NCBI GenBank assembly: GCA_013399115.1
Contig: VXAA01000923.1
Span: 767,451 to 831,450, forward strand
DNA from: Anseranas semipalmata
Taxonomy: Eukaryota > Chordata > Aves > Anseriformes > Anseranatidae
Direction: 5' to 3'
DNA: 64,000 bases
Of the stretch, positions 36,301 to 48,434 are shown in pieces (position 1 is the first letter of the stretch; each line of letters starts with the position of its first letter). The notes under the pieces are model-generated. The model had not been told where the DNA came from. It ran no database searches and saw only the letters and a program-made list of their open reading frames with translations. The position numbers and the translations under genes are program-made.

Positions 36301-39300
36301 ATTTCTGATGAGTGTACCTTTAAATCTTCAGCTGCTGGTTAATTCTACTTCTCTCTTTCCTGTGTTGCCTTCCAAGATTAAAGTGGGGAAAGTAGTCATA
36401 TACTTCTGCAAGATTATGCAGTTTACAACTCAGCAATGTGAACAAACTATTATTTAAAATTCTCTAAGCTTTTTCAAGCATTTCCTGTTTACAGATGCAC
36501 TGGGTATGGCTGGGATGGGTTAACCCAAAACTACAGAGTATCAAGCAGAAGTGTGGGAATTATTCGTAATTCAATAGTTGAAGTTTTCTTTAAGTAGGTA
36601 CTCTGAATGAACCTGCCAGGGAAGATTGGCTGGAAGAAAAGTGAAAACACCGCAAGATGAGTAAGACGAGTAACCATATATCATTTATTGGGTAAATATT
36701 TATTACATTTATTGGATGAGCACCCTTTGTTCCTTGTTTATATCAAGAAGTCTTGGCAGGATGAATATCATTCAAAAATCAAGAGCAAAGATGTAGCTAC
36801 AAGGAATTCAGGTAGAAATGCCTCTAATTAAAAATGTCCATCTCTTAACATTTGAAGGTGTCTGGTGCTAAGTCCTTATCATTTTGCTCAGGCTTAATAT
36901 TAAGAACTGAGCCTAACATTTCCCACAGTCTGAATTTTATTTGACAGTTTCAATTGAAAGAGTTCACCCATTTTTCAGAACATTGAAGAAATAATATTAT
37001 TTCACCCATGTAAATACTGCCAGCTCCAGGTCTGAATGCCACCAACAGCCAAACACAGACTCAGTTGTCTTCAACCTACAGAACTGCTACATTTTGTACT
37101 GCATGCATTTGCATCTGTTTAATTTCTAGTTTGTAATTAAATTAAAGGAAAACTGATTTTAAATACATTGAGGTTGAGGGTTCACCTACTTCAATACATC
37201 CATTTCTACAACCCACTGTGCTAGACCAACCGGAGTTTCTGTTTCTCAGTGTTGTTAGTTTCTCATTGCATCAGGAGAATGAAATCCAAAATCAGGGAAA
37301 TACTTAGGACTTCCAATTAACTTTTGAAAGCTTGATGAGTGCTAAAAATAACTTGTAATGCAGGAAATAGACCAACAGGTCTGGGGTTCATTGATCTGTT
37401 TGTTTTAGTCCTTTGTATATTTTCTACAGATCTTCTGATTGCTCTGCTATAATTATCTGGAAATACTACTCATGAGAAAGAAAAAAGGTCAGCATACCAG
37501 AAAACAAAAATATAATTTCCCGTAGTTTAGTAGGAAAATAAGAATGATTATCATAAAATCACAGGGAATTTATTTATTAATTTTATGGAGAAAAAAAAAA
37601 AAACTATTTAAAGAAAGCTGAAGTATAACTCTAAGTTTTAAAAAGCAGCTTATGCATAATTAACTATTTCACCTAGTTTGGTATAAATCAGTTCTTGATT
37701 GTAAAAATTGCAAGACAATTTTTATTTTTGGTTGTTAATAAAATTGGAAATAAATCAGCTTTAACCTCATTTTAATGGGGTTAAGAAAATTTAGAATAAT
37801 CTGAGAAATGTGTATCTGATTAAGGAGATTTTTGAGAAACCTGGGAATTGATTCCCAAACCACATAAACTCGTTTTATTCACATGTAATTCTTTTGAGCA
37901 ATATGGAATTATACCTATTCAATAAGGCTTGTGGAGGAATCAGTAATGGCAAAACAAGTATTTAACCACCCATTTTCCATTTCACGTGTAGCTTTAGCTT
38001 CTGTATTTCTAATCCCACATAAACTGACCAAGCTGGAGTGCACAACTGAGGCTATTGCTCCAAGACAGTTTTGCATTTATCAGCTCTGAAGTCACAGATC
38101 ACAATCTGCTGTGCAATAACACGAAACACCTGGAGACTTTGAAAATGGGCTGGGCACTTCATCTTGTTTGTGCTGTTAGTGTATCACAACTGGTGGCTTT
38201 TAGCCAGTTTAACAGGTAAACAGAAATATATCATTTATTTTCTGCAGCCTGGACCAGAAGACTGGGATAGAAGTTGCATTGCCTGGAGGTCCAATACTGC
38301 CCAGACCTTCCCTGGCTCCATATGTCTCTGTATTGCCATCCATACTGTGCCCTACTTCAGAATGCACCAATCTGGCAAGACTAAGCCCAGAGAGAGTGAT
38401 GTTTTGTCAGAGAGGTGTCAAGGTATCTTTCGTTTAATACAAAATGGACTATTCCTCCATTCATGTCCCTTGTCACTGGTGATTACTACCTATGCTGGAT
38501 TTTACAGAACTGAGGCTCTCTGATCAATGGCTTCAGGGTAACACAATGAAACCAAACTTAAATAGAAGACTGATAGAAATCATCACTGTGCATGCAGAAA
38601 AGGCAAGTGCAGAAGGTACAGCTTAGCTATGAATATCAAGTCCTGGCCCCAACTCACTTTGGTGATCAAAGACATTCCAAAACAAGCACTAAGTGTTTGT
38701 GAGCTGCCAAAGAATTTGGGTGTAGTGTTAGGAAGAAGATGAAGAACAGATTACTTACATCACCAGCAGCTACTCCCTAGTTTGATGAGGATGGATTTCA
38801 AAAATAGCTGGGAAGGTACACAAGCCTGTTACACATCCACAAGGATCCTAAAGAATGGTTGTGTAACGTATATTGTGTTGCAGCTCTCTGAGTTACTATT
38901 TAAAGGAAATACAGCAAACAGAAGGTTGTAGGGTGGAGACAGGAGAGACAGTGATGAAAGAAATGGTGAACTAAAAAAAGGAGCAGAGAGACTAGGAGAC
39001 CAGGAGAGAACCATGATATAACAGCAGCTCTGAAACTGGGAATCTCCTGCTCTGAAGCTAAAACCATAATCCTAGAAAGTCACATGTCAAGAATGAACAA
39101 CTTTTGGCACCTCTTCCCTGCACTGACTCCAGGATAGGAGGGGACACAAACATCAAACTGTGGAGAGAGCTTCATGTTTGTTATGAACAACAACCATCCT
39201 GGTTTTGAGGAGCAAAGCACCGTACGTGCAGCTCTCATACTGCGGAGTTGTGACTTATGTTGGCCATCCCTCTCTCTGTACCTACCCTCCGCAGGAGGAT

Positions 39301-40805
39301 GGAAACAAGCTTTCTAAAGGAAAACAAAGAGCTCTGCATGACTTGTTTGCAACAGCATCTGGAGTCTCAAAAACCAGTTCTTCAGCCAGTTCTCTTGGCT
39401 GCTTTGGAGATGCAGTGATGTCCAACTGCAATATGGTTAGGCTTGCTTCCCAGATCATATCTACACTGGCCTGTGGAGCCTCTGCCTCTAAAGTACTGGA
39501 GATATATAGAGAAACTGCTCAGAACATGTACATGGCTGGAACAGACACACACCAGATGGCCATTCAAAATAGCAGTCAGGAGAAAAGCTTCACACTGAGC
39601 AGATGCAAGTCTTATCCTTGAGCTGCCATTTTCCTCTGACTCATCTTTTAGAAGAATTCTGTTTATTTTAACCAGAGCTAGTGTTGAGTCACAGATGCCA
39701 CATGTTAGACCAGTTCACTGGATCCCTTTTGTGGCTGGGGTGAGGAGAGTATTTTAGGCAACTCAACTTCATTGCTTAGTACATGCAAATTCTCTGCTTT
39801 CACTTATTTTCCGTTGCATGATTTTTAGAACAGTAGCACAAATTTTTAAGCACTAACACAAATACAGACAAAAATGTAATTTAAAGTTAAAGAGAAACCC
39901 CTTGATTTTAAGGAACATTGGTTCAGCCTTATGTTAAACCACAACTTTGTCTTTCTGTGTTAGATATTAAAAGTTATTTTAAACACAAGGTGGCTGAGAT
40001 CTTTATAGACAATACTATGTGAAACAAGTTTTTCTGAGCACCTGACCTGTATGAAATGTTCTTTCAGGTTTTCTGCTCTTGAGAAAGGTTTTTTCCTTGA
40101 TATTTCAAGAGCTGCCTTTTTCAATACTTAAGCCATGATTTCTTTGTACTAAAGGTGGATAATATAGTACAATGTCATGAAAGGTAGAAATAGAACCAGA
40201 GGAGGTGGTTTCTTTTTTGTTGTTTCTTTCTTCTTTTTTTTTTTTTCATTTCCTGCTAATTTCCTCAGCCAATTCTGAAAGGTTTACAGCCATTTCTTCA
40301 AACACCAGTATTGTCTGCACTGAGTGTATGTTCTATTTTGATATTTTTTCAATTCTTAAAATAAAAAGCTAAGGGTCTCTCATGAATATCTTTCCACCCC
40401 AACCAGAAAACATGTGAAAGCAACTCCATCAGTCCTCTTCCTGAGCCCCAACCTCTGTGTGAGCCTCTGCCATGGAGGAAAAAGTTTCAGTTCCTCCTTA
40501 GCCTAGCCTACAATATGCTTTATGTATTCTTGCTTCAGCTGTTGGAATCTGCATATCTATCTCTTCCTGCTCTCCTCCTGCAGATCTCCCTATCAGCTTT
40601 GTATTGTTTCACCAAGGCAAAAGATTTAATTTGCCATTTTCTCATTAGGAATTTTTAACCACTTTAAAAAAAAAAAAAACTTTTTTATTTTTTTCAAATA
40701 ATATCTTTATGGTATTCAAAATTAAGAGTTTGGGCCAATACCACTCAGTCAATGGACCAAGTGAATCATTTCATTAGAATCCATTAAACTGGGAAGAAGC
40801 TCAGA
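33301..40805. other. Gene-free AT-rich unique sequence
   Basis: No supportable gene. It holds a small AAAAC tract (35908-35935), several short A-runs, and a 14-bp direct repeat (CACATTTAGAAAAC at 34627 and again at 34648). The frame at 39205-39621 follows a good splice-acceptor-like sequence and is discussed in the findings. Confidence 0.6.
35908..35935. repeat. (AAAAC)n microsatellite
   Basis: Four or five AAAAC-type units, similar in class to the tract near 8193. Confidence 0.85.
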
Positions 40806-40851
40806 GGTGTTTGGTACCCTTCCAACCCAAACCATTCTATGATTCCATGAT
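40806..40851 (+). mobile_element. CR1 3' terminal stub (plus strand)
   Basis: Only the last 40 or so bases of a CR1 element remain. They include CCCTTCCAACCCAAACC and the terminal ATTCTATGATTCCATGA. No coding part is left, and the left boundary is approximate. It faces the minus-strand CR1 that begins 17 bp away, so the two 3' ends form an inverted repeat. Confidence 0.8.
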
Positions 40852-40868
40852 TTGAGTTTCTTCATAAC

Positions 40869-41145
40869 ATCATAGAATCACAGAATGGTTTGGGTTGGAA
40901 GGGATCTTAAAGACCATCTAGTTCCAACCCCCTGCCACGGGCAGGGGCACCTCCCACTAGACCAGGTAGCCCAGGTCCTCATCCAACCTGGCCTTGAACA
41001 CCTCCAGGGATGGGGCATCCACAGCTTCTCTGGGCAGCCTGTTCCAGTGCCTCACCACCCTCACAATGAATGATTGCTGCCTAATATCTAATCTAAATCT
41101 CCCCAATTTTAGTTTAAAATTGTTCCCCCTTGTCTTATCAATCCT
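40869..41145 (-). mobile_element. CR1 LINE, 5'-truncated (minus strand)
   Basis: The 3' terminus reads CATAGAATCACAGAATGG on the plus strand, the complement of the CR1 tail. The minus-strand frame 41181-40957 matches the ORF2 C-terminus: [20 protein letters not shown], then [20 protein letters not shown], ending LGYLV before a stop. The 3' UTR belongs to the common avian type with the AACCCAAACCATTCTG end, unlike the copy at 16306. The 5' truncation lies near 41145 and is uncertain by some tens of bases. The reading frame is intact over about 60 codons but lacks the catalytic domains. Confidence 0.95.
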
Positions 41146-44100
41146 ATTCTTCAGAGATGCCACACTACCAAGATTCCCCAAGTTAATTATTCACCATATA
41201 AACTTTTTCAGGGTGACATAAAATAAATAAACAAACAGCAGAACAAAGTGGCTTTATAAAGCCTCAACAGCACATACAGGAAGAAAACTATGTTCCATTT
41301 TTATTAATTTGATGTATTTTTCCATGGCATTGGATCAATTTATTCTGTAAGAGGAAGACTGTCAGCATTTTAATTTTTTGACTACTGCATTGCCTTGATA
41401 CTTTAGCTTCGCTGAGTAAACCTGCATGATTTTCATACAAGGAGAAAACATCCTGCTTGTAGGTGGTCAAACACCTGCTCCACAAGCTAGAAAGGCAGCA
41501 GCTGTTGTCCTTAGCGTGCCCAATTTGAGGAAAGTAGGATGTTGTCTATATATTTTCACAATGTCATTTATAAGGCAATGTTTGTGGCTTGCTACCACAT
41601 GAATTATTGCCTTTGACAGGAGAAATAAAATTTTAATACAAGACTTTGACAGGAATACTCAAAAGGAGTTTTTGAAACACAGGCTGAAGAAATCAGCTGC
41701 TTTGCAAAACTGAATGAATTCTGTTTCCAGAGCTGCTTTGCTGCCCTCCAGAATAGAAACTTGAGAAGCTTGTGGACATACATGTGGGCAAGTCCAGCTT
41801 CTTCCATCCTCAGAGAGCAGTTTCACCATACTTGAGATATTCCTTATTTCTGATGAAAAGTCAACTGTACTAGGCCTGGCTGGGATGGAGTATGGTACAT
41901 CAGCGTATTCAGATGGCAAGATGTTTGGATTCTGTAAGGAGGCTCATCTGGAAGCAATGTATATGTTTCAGTTCTTTGTAGAAAATAATTCTAATTTTTC
42001 GTGAAAGCCCTTTCTCTTGGAACAACTCATCTGCTTAAAATTAGGCATGTACTTGTTTGTCTTGCTGACTTGAGGCCATACAATATACAGTCCTCTGATG
42101 GTGAGTAATTTATGTGCTTTCATAAATCAGTGAGCAGCCAACAGAGGACAAACTGGATACAACAGTTTCACATATGCATTCTTATTTTATGGTCAAAAGA
42201 CCATGGAAATGAGCTCATACTTCATGCCTTTGAAAGTCCCTTCCTTTTTCTGTCATCTCTGGAAAATGCAATAGATTATAATTATTTCCAAGATTTTTAG
42301 TAAATAATTTACAATCCTCATCTTAAAAAAACTGTGGCCTTTGATATCTTCTCCCATATTTTGAACGAAGGTTACAAAGGTGACCACAGTCTACAATGGC
42401 TCGTACTCTCCTTTCACCCCTTTGAAAGATTGAAGTATTTGAAATCTGTTCAAAGCGTGAAGAAGTCCTAGTCCCGTGTGAGCCAAAGACTAGTAAGAAA
42501 GCCCTGTTTCCTGTCCCAGCTGCCAGAACTGATTCTGTAAGGGAAGAGCTGCAGGAATGCAACTGTACATTTCCAGGTCCCTCCAAGACATGAACTACAG
42601 TGTGCTGAGCTAAAATGCTCTTAGAAACATCTCTTCTTGGCTTCTGAAGCTGAGGATGGGCCTTCACATTGAAAGCAGCTGAGCTAGCTTGTCCTGATAG
42701 TCTACAGGAAGAGATTTTTATAAGTGCATGGAAAGTGAAAGCACACCTTGCAAATTGCAGAAAATATGTGATAAGGGCAAAAATGCAGAATAGACCATTG
42801 ACATAGATGTGAATAATGCAGTAAAGAAAAGGTTAAAAAAAATAAACATAGAAGAGTCCAGACCAGTAAAATGCCCATTTCCAAATCTGATCTGCTTATC
42901 CGCAGTGTACCAGTGGTTAGGGGTTATACACAGGGAAAGGAGAGACCCATTGCTAGGTGAAGCACGCACTGAAGGATAGGCCCAAGCCCCCTCCACGGGG
43001 CAGGGTGAGGGGATAGGCCAGGGGTCTGGTGGGCAGGGGGCCCCAGCAGGCAACAGTGCCTGCGGGCAAGGGATGCCGAGCACATGAAGAGCAGCCACAA
43101 GCTGGCCTCTGCCTCAGCAGCAGTAGGGGCACTGAGGCATTAACATCAGCGGGGTGAATGAGCAAATATGCTGGCAGTATTTGCTAAAAAATTGATTCCC
43201 TCAAAAAGTTTGCATCTGTGCCAGCTTCTCTGCTGATTTTAAAATCCTGTTAAGCCCTACATTTCCAGTTCACTGCTCTTTTCCACCTCACTTTGGTTAA
43301 CTGCAGAGAACGGCCACGTGCGTTTGAAGATCTTCCTGTAAACTGCATGTTAAACATTTAATTCTTGAATTATATGTTAAAGCCCAATGAATGAGAAAGA
43401 GACAGCACCTCTCAATCCTATTCAATTTAGAGGTGGGGTTCAGAACTGCTGCTAAAATCAGAGATAACTGGAACAATCACAAGATTTATGAATAAAATTT
43501 TTATTACCAACCAGAACCAGTACTAACCAAATTTCACTGCATTTTTCCATCTACAGTGACAGTCAAGTATGAGAATTAAAGAAATGCTGCTAGTGAATGA
43601 TCCTTTTTCCCCCTCTGAGCCCCTTCAGTGCATGGTGCAGACTACATGTGATACTGATACGTTAATGCCCTGTGTGTGCCTCTAGTCATGAACGGAGCCT
43701 CTGACATGGCGGGCAGGAGAACATCTAAACTAGACTGACATCTGACCAGACCACAACATTTGAGTTTTATGAGCGGAAGCAGAACAGACAATACTCTCTA
43801 TCCTTGTTTTAATAGTTTCCTTAAAGGCTGGGAAACTACAGAGAAAGTAAACAGCAAAGTAATTAAAATGTGCATTACTTACTTCATCATTATGCTTGAC
43901 CAAGAATTTTCTGGACAAAATATTTTTCCTCTTGGAAATGCCTGCATTTTGAATAGGAAAATGTCTGTGGGAAGTAGCCACTTTTAAAAAATTATTCATT
44001 TCCAAAGCCTATTTAAAAATTTCTCCAGAAGTCCAATTTCAACATTTTTAGTATAGAAATTCATATTTGGTTCAAGTAAACTTTCAGTACATTAAACTAA

Positions 44101-45254
44101 TTTTAGTAAAAACTGTAAATGAGAGTCACAATCTAAATGGAAAGTCCAAAAATATTCACATACAAAGTTTAATTTACTAAAACTTACTTAATAGATTGTG
44201 GGAATTAACATGTGTAAGAGTTTGATTTTTCATCCTGATTTAAGGTAAAATCTTTTTTCAAATACCAACATTCTGAAGAAAAATAATATTATTTCCTCAT
44301 CCGCTCTATTCCTCATGAGCCTTAATTTAACAAGTGTATGATACACTGATTTCTGTCAGCAGATCACGGTTAGAATATACTGTGGTAGAAATGAACTCCA
44401 TCTTCCATTCTGAATTATCTTAAGCAACTCTGTTAATACAATAGGCTTGTGGGCATATATTATACAATGACACGAGGCCTAACCTTTCCCTTTCAAACAG
44501 TTTCTCATTTCCTGACTTCAACAAACATAAGAGAATATCACATGGTAAAAGAATGCTGTGAAAAGTATATTGAATCATCTGGCAGTATTTAAACCATGAG
44601 ATGACATTTTATTTTGCTTATTCTACATGGAAATTCCTAACATCAGCTCTTACTCAAATACATCAGTCCAGGCTCTGCTGTTTCTTTTCAAACATTCTTT
44701 ATTCCCCTCTTCTTGTTCTTGTTATATCTCTTTATCTCTTAGCTGGAATGTGGATTTCTGTGGATGTCTAAAAGGAGATAAACACACAAAGTCTGAGCTT
44801 TAAATTATTCCTTCTGAAAAACTCTGAATGCAAAATTATCTAAAGGATTTTTTTCTCTCTTCTTTTTTTTTCTTTTTTCCTAGACTGCTCCATAGCTAAT
44901 CAATAGTGTGTTAATAACAAACACTCTATGGCTGTCTTAATAACTCAGGGATGCTCTAAGGAGCCTTCAGTAGATGAGTGTCAAAGTAATGATGTTACAG
45001 AGGTTTATATCAATTGATTTCTGGCAAAGTGGCCACTGTGCTCTGGAGGCTTTACCTAAACACAGGGTGTTCCTTAGCCCAGACTATTTGTACGCCTAAA
45101 GCTGACCATTCTCTTAAGAGCTTTCTTGGAGAAGGTCCAGAGCTCTCAACACCTTGATGGGCTGAGCCTCAAACACAGAGTTATTTCCCAGAAGAGGCAG
45201 CACTTAGTAAAGCTATAAAAGAACCAATTCAGTGAAAAAATGTATGTGACAGTA
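41146..45254. other. Gene-free unique sequence
   Basis: No supportable gene. A small GC-rich patch near 42955-43150 gives overlapping minus-strand frames without family signatures. The segment around 44920-45060 is compositionally even and could be regulatory, but nothing specific supports that. Confidence 0.6.
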
Positions 45255-45287
45255 TGGAGAGGAGAGGAGAGGAGAGGAGAGGAGAGG
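45255..45287. repeat. (GGAGA)n array, left of gap
   Basis: About six GGAGA units run directly into the N gap. The unit differs by one base from the GGAAA array on the other side of the gap, so the change of unit occurs within the unsequenced part. Confidence 0.95.
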
Positions 45288-45340
45288 NNNNNNNNNNNNN
45301 NNNNNNNNNNNNNNNNNNNNNNNNNNNNNNNNNNNNNNNN
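45288..45340. other. Assembly gap, 53 Ns
   Basis: A run of 53 unknown bases lies between the GGAGA and GGAAA arrays. Its true length may differ from the N count, because satellites like this are often collapsed in assembly. Confidence 1.
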
Positions 45341-45959
45341 GAAAGGAAAGGAAAGGAAAGGAAAGGAAAGGAAAGGAAAGGAAAGGAAAGGAAAGGAAAG
45401 GAAAGGAAAGGAAAGGAAAGGAAAGGAAAGGAAAGGAAAGGAAAGGAAAGGAAAGGAAAGGAAAGGAAAGGAAAGGAAAGGAAAGGAAAGGAAAGGAAAG
45501 GAAAGGAAAGGAAAGGAAAGGAAAGGAAAGGAAAGGAAAGGAAAGGAAAGGAAAGGAAAGGAAAGGAAAGGAAAGGAAAGGAAAGGAAAGGAAAGGAAAG
45601 GAAAGGAAAGGAAAGGAAAGGAAAGGAAAGGAAAGGAAAGGAAAGGAAAGGAAAGGAAAGGAAAGGAAAGGAAAGGAAAGGAAAGGAAAGGAAAGGAAAG
45701 GAAAGGAAAGGAAAGGAAAGGAAAGGAAAGGAAAGGAAAGGAAAGGAAAGGAAAGGAAAGGAAAGGAAAGGAAAGGAAAGGAAAGGAAAGGAAAGGAAAG
45801 GAAAGGAAAGGAAAGGAAAGGAAAGGAAAGGAAAGGAAAGGAAAGGAAAGGAAAGGAAAGGAAAGGAAAGGAAAGGAAAGGAAAGGAAAGGAAAGGAAAG
45901 GAAAGGAAAGGAAAGGAAAGGAAAGGAAAGGAAAGGAAAGGAAAGGAAAGGAAAGGAAA
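45341..45959. repeat. (GGAAA)n satellite, about 124 perfect units
   Basis: About 619 bp of pentanucleotide GGAAA (written GAAAG from the first base) shows no interruption that I can see. With the GGAGA part and the gap, the plus strand is pure purine for about 700 bp. All frames are open because the unit has no stop, so the 240-277-residue frames over it (Lys-Gly-Lys-Glu-Arg, or Phe-Pro-Phe-Leu-Ser on the minus strand) are artefacts. Long purine mirror-type tracts can form triplex DNA (established knowledge). Confidence 0.98.
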
Positions 45960-46981
45960 ATAACAGATCAGTTGCATACCTCTAAAGATGGGTAAACAAT
46001 GCATTACAGCCAGAAAGTAGCAACCGATTGTTGCCATTTGAACCAAAGGGGAAAGCTTTTGCTGTTAGCAATAAGGGTCTCATGACACCACATATTTTTT
46101 CATGGATTTGAAACCCAGAAAAGACTATTAGATCTTCAAGTTTTACTTCCTTCATAGCACAGGCCATAAAAACTCATTATTCTCCTTCCATTCAGTAATG
46201 ACTTGTGTGTTGGCAAAAGTAGTGTGCTCCCAGGGGTACCTCCAGCCTCAGTCTGAAAACTTCAGGAGGGGAAGAAGCTGGTCTCTTGGCCCATATAGTC
46301 TTGTTACAGACCATCCATTCCAGCAAAGGTTTACTAGCCCACATGCACTCCAAAACCAACATTACGTTATTCAGTGACATAATTCTGCACGACAGCCCAT
46401 GATTCATTGCTTACAAGTGTTCCCAAATCTGTGTTGGTTACATGCCACAACTGACGATGACAGCAGCTCCCAACTGGACAGGACACTCCTGCAATGTGCT
46501 ACTTCAATCTAGTGCACATACTGTAATTTGGAATGAGCTAAAAATTAGTTCATGGCAGCTACCATACCTTTGTCCATCATTTCTGCCTAGAGAAAGGCAG
46601 AGACATTTGAATGTCACAGAAAACTTCTGTTTATCTCAGAAAGCTTGATCTCAAATTCTTCTTAATCACAAGGGAAATCACTTTCTACTTCAGATGAGTC
46701 CACGGAAGACACCTTAGGGGTAGACTTACTCAAGGAAAGAAGAAATATGAGATTACATCATTAGATATGGTATTAGATAGGCCAGAGCACCATGACCTTA
46801 CTGTGTTCTTTAGATTGGTTCTCCGTGAATTGCTCCAGTGCATATGAAAAAAATACATTTTTTGAGTGTAAGAGTAGTAACAGTTAATTTACATCAAAAT
46901 GGAAAGAAGTACCTCACAGAACAGGCCATAACCATACTTACCCTACAAGGGAGCTTCAGGTATGCAAGCTTTCTGAAAGGA
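45960..46981. other. Gene-free unique sequence
   Basis: No feature recognised between the GGAAA satellite and the pyrimidine tract. Confidence 0.6.
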
Positions 46982-47148
46982 ATTTCTTTTTCTTTTTCTT
47001 TTTTTTTTCTTTTTTTCTTTTTTTCCTTTTTCTTTATTCTCCTTTTCCTTTTCCTTTTCCCTCTTTCTCTTTCTCTTTCTCTTTCTCTTTCTCTTTCTCT
47101 TTCTCTTTCTCTTTCTCTTTCTCTTTCTCCTTCTCTTTCTCTTTCTCT
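46982..47148. repeat. Pyrimidine tract with (CTTTCT)n hexanucleotide array
   Basis: About 165 bp almost entirely of C and T. An irregular T-rich part with TTTTTC and CCTTTT units leads into about 14 units of TTTCTC, with a single TTTCTC-to-CTTCTC interruption near 47130. The Ser-Leu and Arg-Glu repeat frames across it are artefacts. Confidence 0.95.
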
Positions 47149-48434
47149 ATATTTTTTGTTTGTAGTAACTCCTAAACTTATAAGAGACATGTAAAGACCC
47201 TCTCTATTTCTTTCCAGGTTATGTAAAATAGAAGCCTCAAAACATTGGCTTATGAATAGTGCCTATATAAGATGTATAACCATGCCCAAATTTTGTTGTA
47301 GCGGGCTTCTGTGTTGGTTTGGGGCTTTGTTTGGTTGGTTGGTTGGTTTTTGTTTTGTTTTGCTTTTGTTTTGTTTGTTTAATAATGAAGGAATTGACAA
47401 AATTGCATCTGTAAATATACACTTTTTATCTTGGAGATATAGAACTCCTGCGATTGGAGTGGAAAGATTACTTGGTGAAACCATAGAGAGAAATTATTTT
47501 CAATAAACTCTTTGGAATACAACTCTGGTGTCTGCACCATAAAAAAAACTTGAAAGTGTGGTACACATAGAGCACCCCCAGTCTGAGATTATGTTCCATT
47601 CATCTTATATTTTTGCAATAATGCAAATTTGAAGTTTGCCCCACTCTTTAATAAATGTTGATGAGATCTCTGAATACACAAGATGAAATTGTAAATGGCA
47701 AATGGAAACAATGGCAGCAACAAAAGAAGTCCAGGCCCGAGGGGAATTTTCCAGAAAGGAGAACAAGAGGTTTCATTGTTCCTATGTGGTGCATATCAAA
47801 AGAAAGACTAGGGAAAAGTCATTTAGCTCTTGTAGAGCAAGTGCAGGCTTTCCAAACAGTGAAAGGGAGGCAATATGGGAAAAAAAAAAAAAAAAAATTA
47901 ACTTGATTAATTCAAGGCACAGTTAGACATTTTGATTACAAACAAGAATTGATCAGTCTCAAAGCCCAGTCTTCTCTAATGCTCAGCTTTTATTGAATTA
48001 CATAGATGCTCTGCACTTTGCAGCAGTTACATTGCCTATTTCAGTAGTACAAAGAAAGTTGGAGGCTTAGGTAACCCTGCCTGACTTCCAGTCATCCTAG
48101 TAACAGCCAAACAACAACCATGCAGAGCCTGTGAAACATCCAGTAGATGCCAGACAAATTAACTCCAAGGTTTTTCCAAAACAAAGGAGAATCTTTAAAA
48201 AAAAATTTATTATCCATAAACAGTTCTGAGACAGATAGCAATTTAAGGAAGGCAAGCAACTTAAGAAACAGTGAAAATTCTGAATTTGTGCCCAAAATTA
48301 AAATAACTTTTTAATGTCCTTGCTCATGTAGATGAATTAATGAAGGGTCTTTCACATCTTCACAGAAAGCCAGACTCTGCCAGATGTGAGATAGATTACT
48401 ACATACAACATAAACAATATTTGGTCTTTTATCC
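47149..48434. other. Gene-free unique sequence with TTGG/TTTTG tract and A-run
   Basis: It contains a (TTGG)/(TTTTG) tract at about 47325-47380 and an A-run at 47880-47897. The frames at 47655-47906 and 47702-47926 end in this A-run and are not credible genes. Confidence 0.6.
47325..47380. repeat. TTGG / TTTTG low-complexity tract
   Basis: TTGG units pass into TTTTG and TTTG units on the plus strand, giving a G/T-only tract apart from a few bases. Confidence 0.8.

Noticed and set aside
36503..36530. GGCTGGGATGGGTTAACCC as part of a bird LTR or DNA element
   Set aside because: It recalls sequences seen in bird repeats, but there are no terminal repeats, target duplications or further matching sequence.
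45213..46046. Reading frames of 240-277 residues on both strands
   Set aside because: They are translations of the GGAAA satellite, whose unit contains no stop codon in any frame. They are not genes.
46838..47194. 118-residue Ser-Leu repeat frame and its antisense Arg-Glu frame
   Set aside because: Produced by the TTTCTC hexanucleotide tract.
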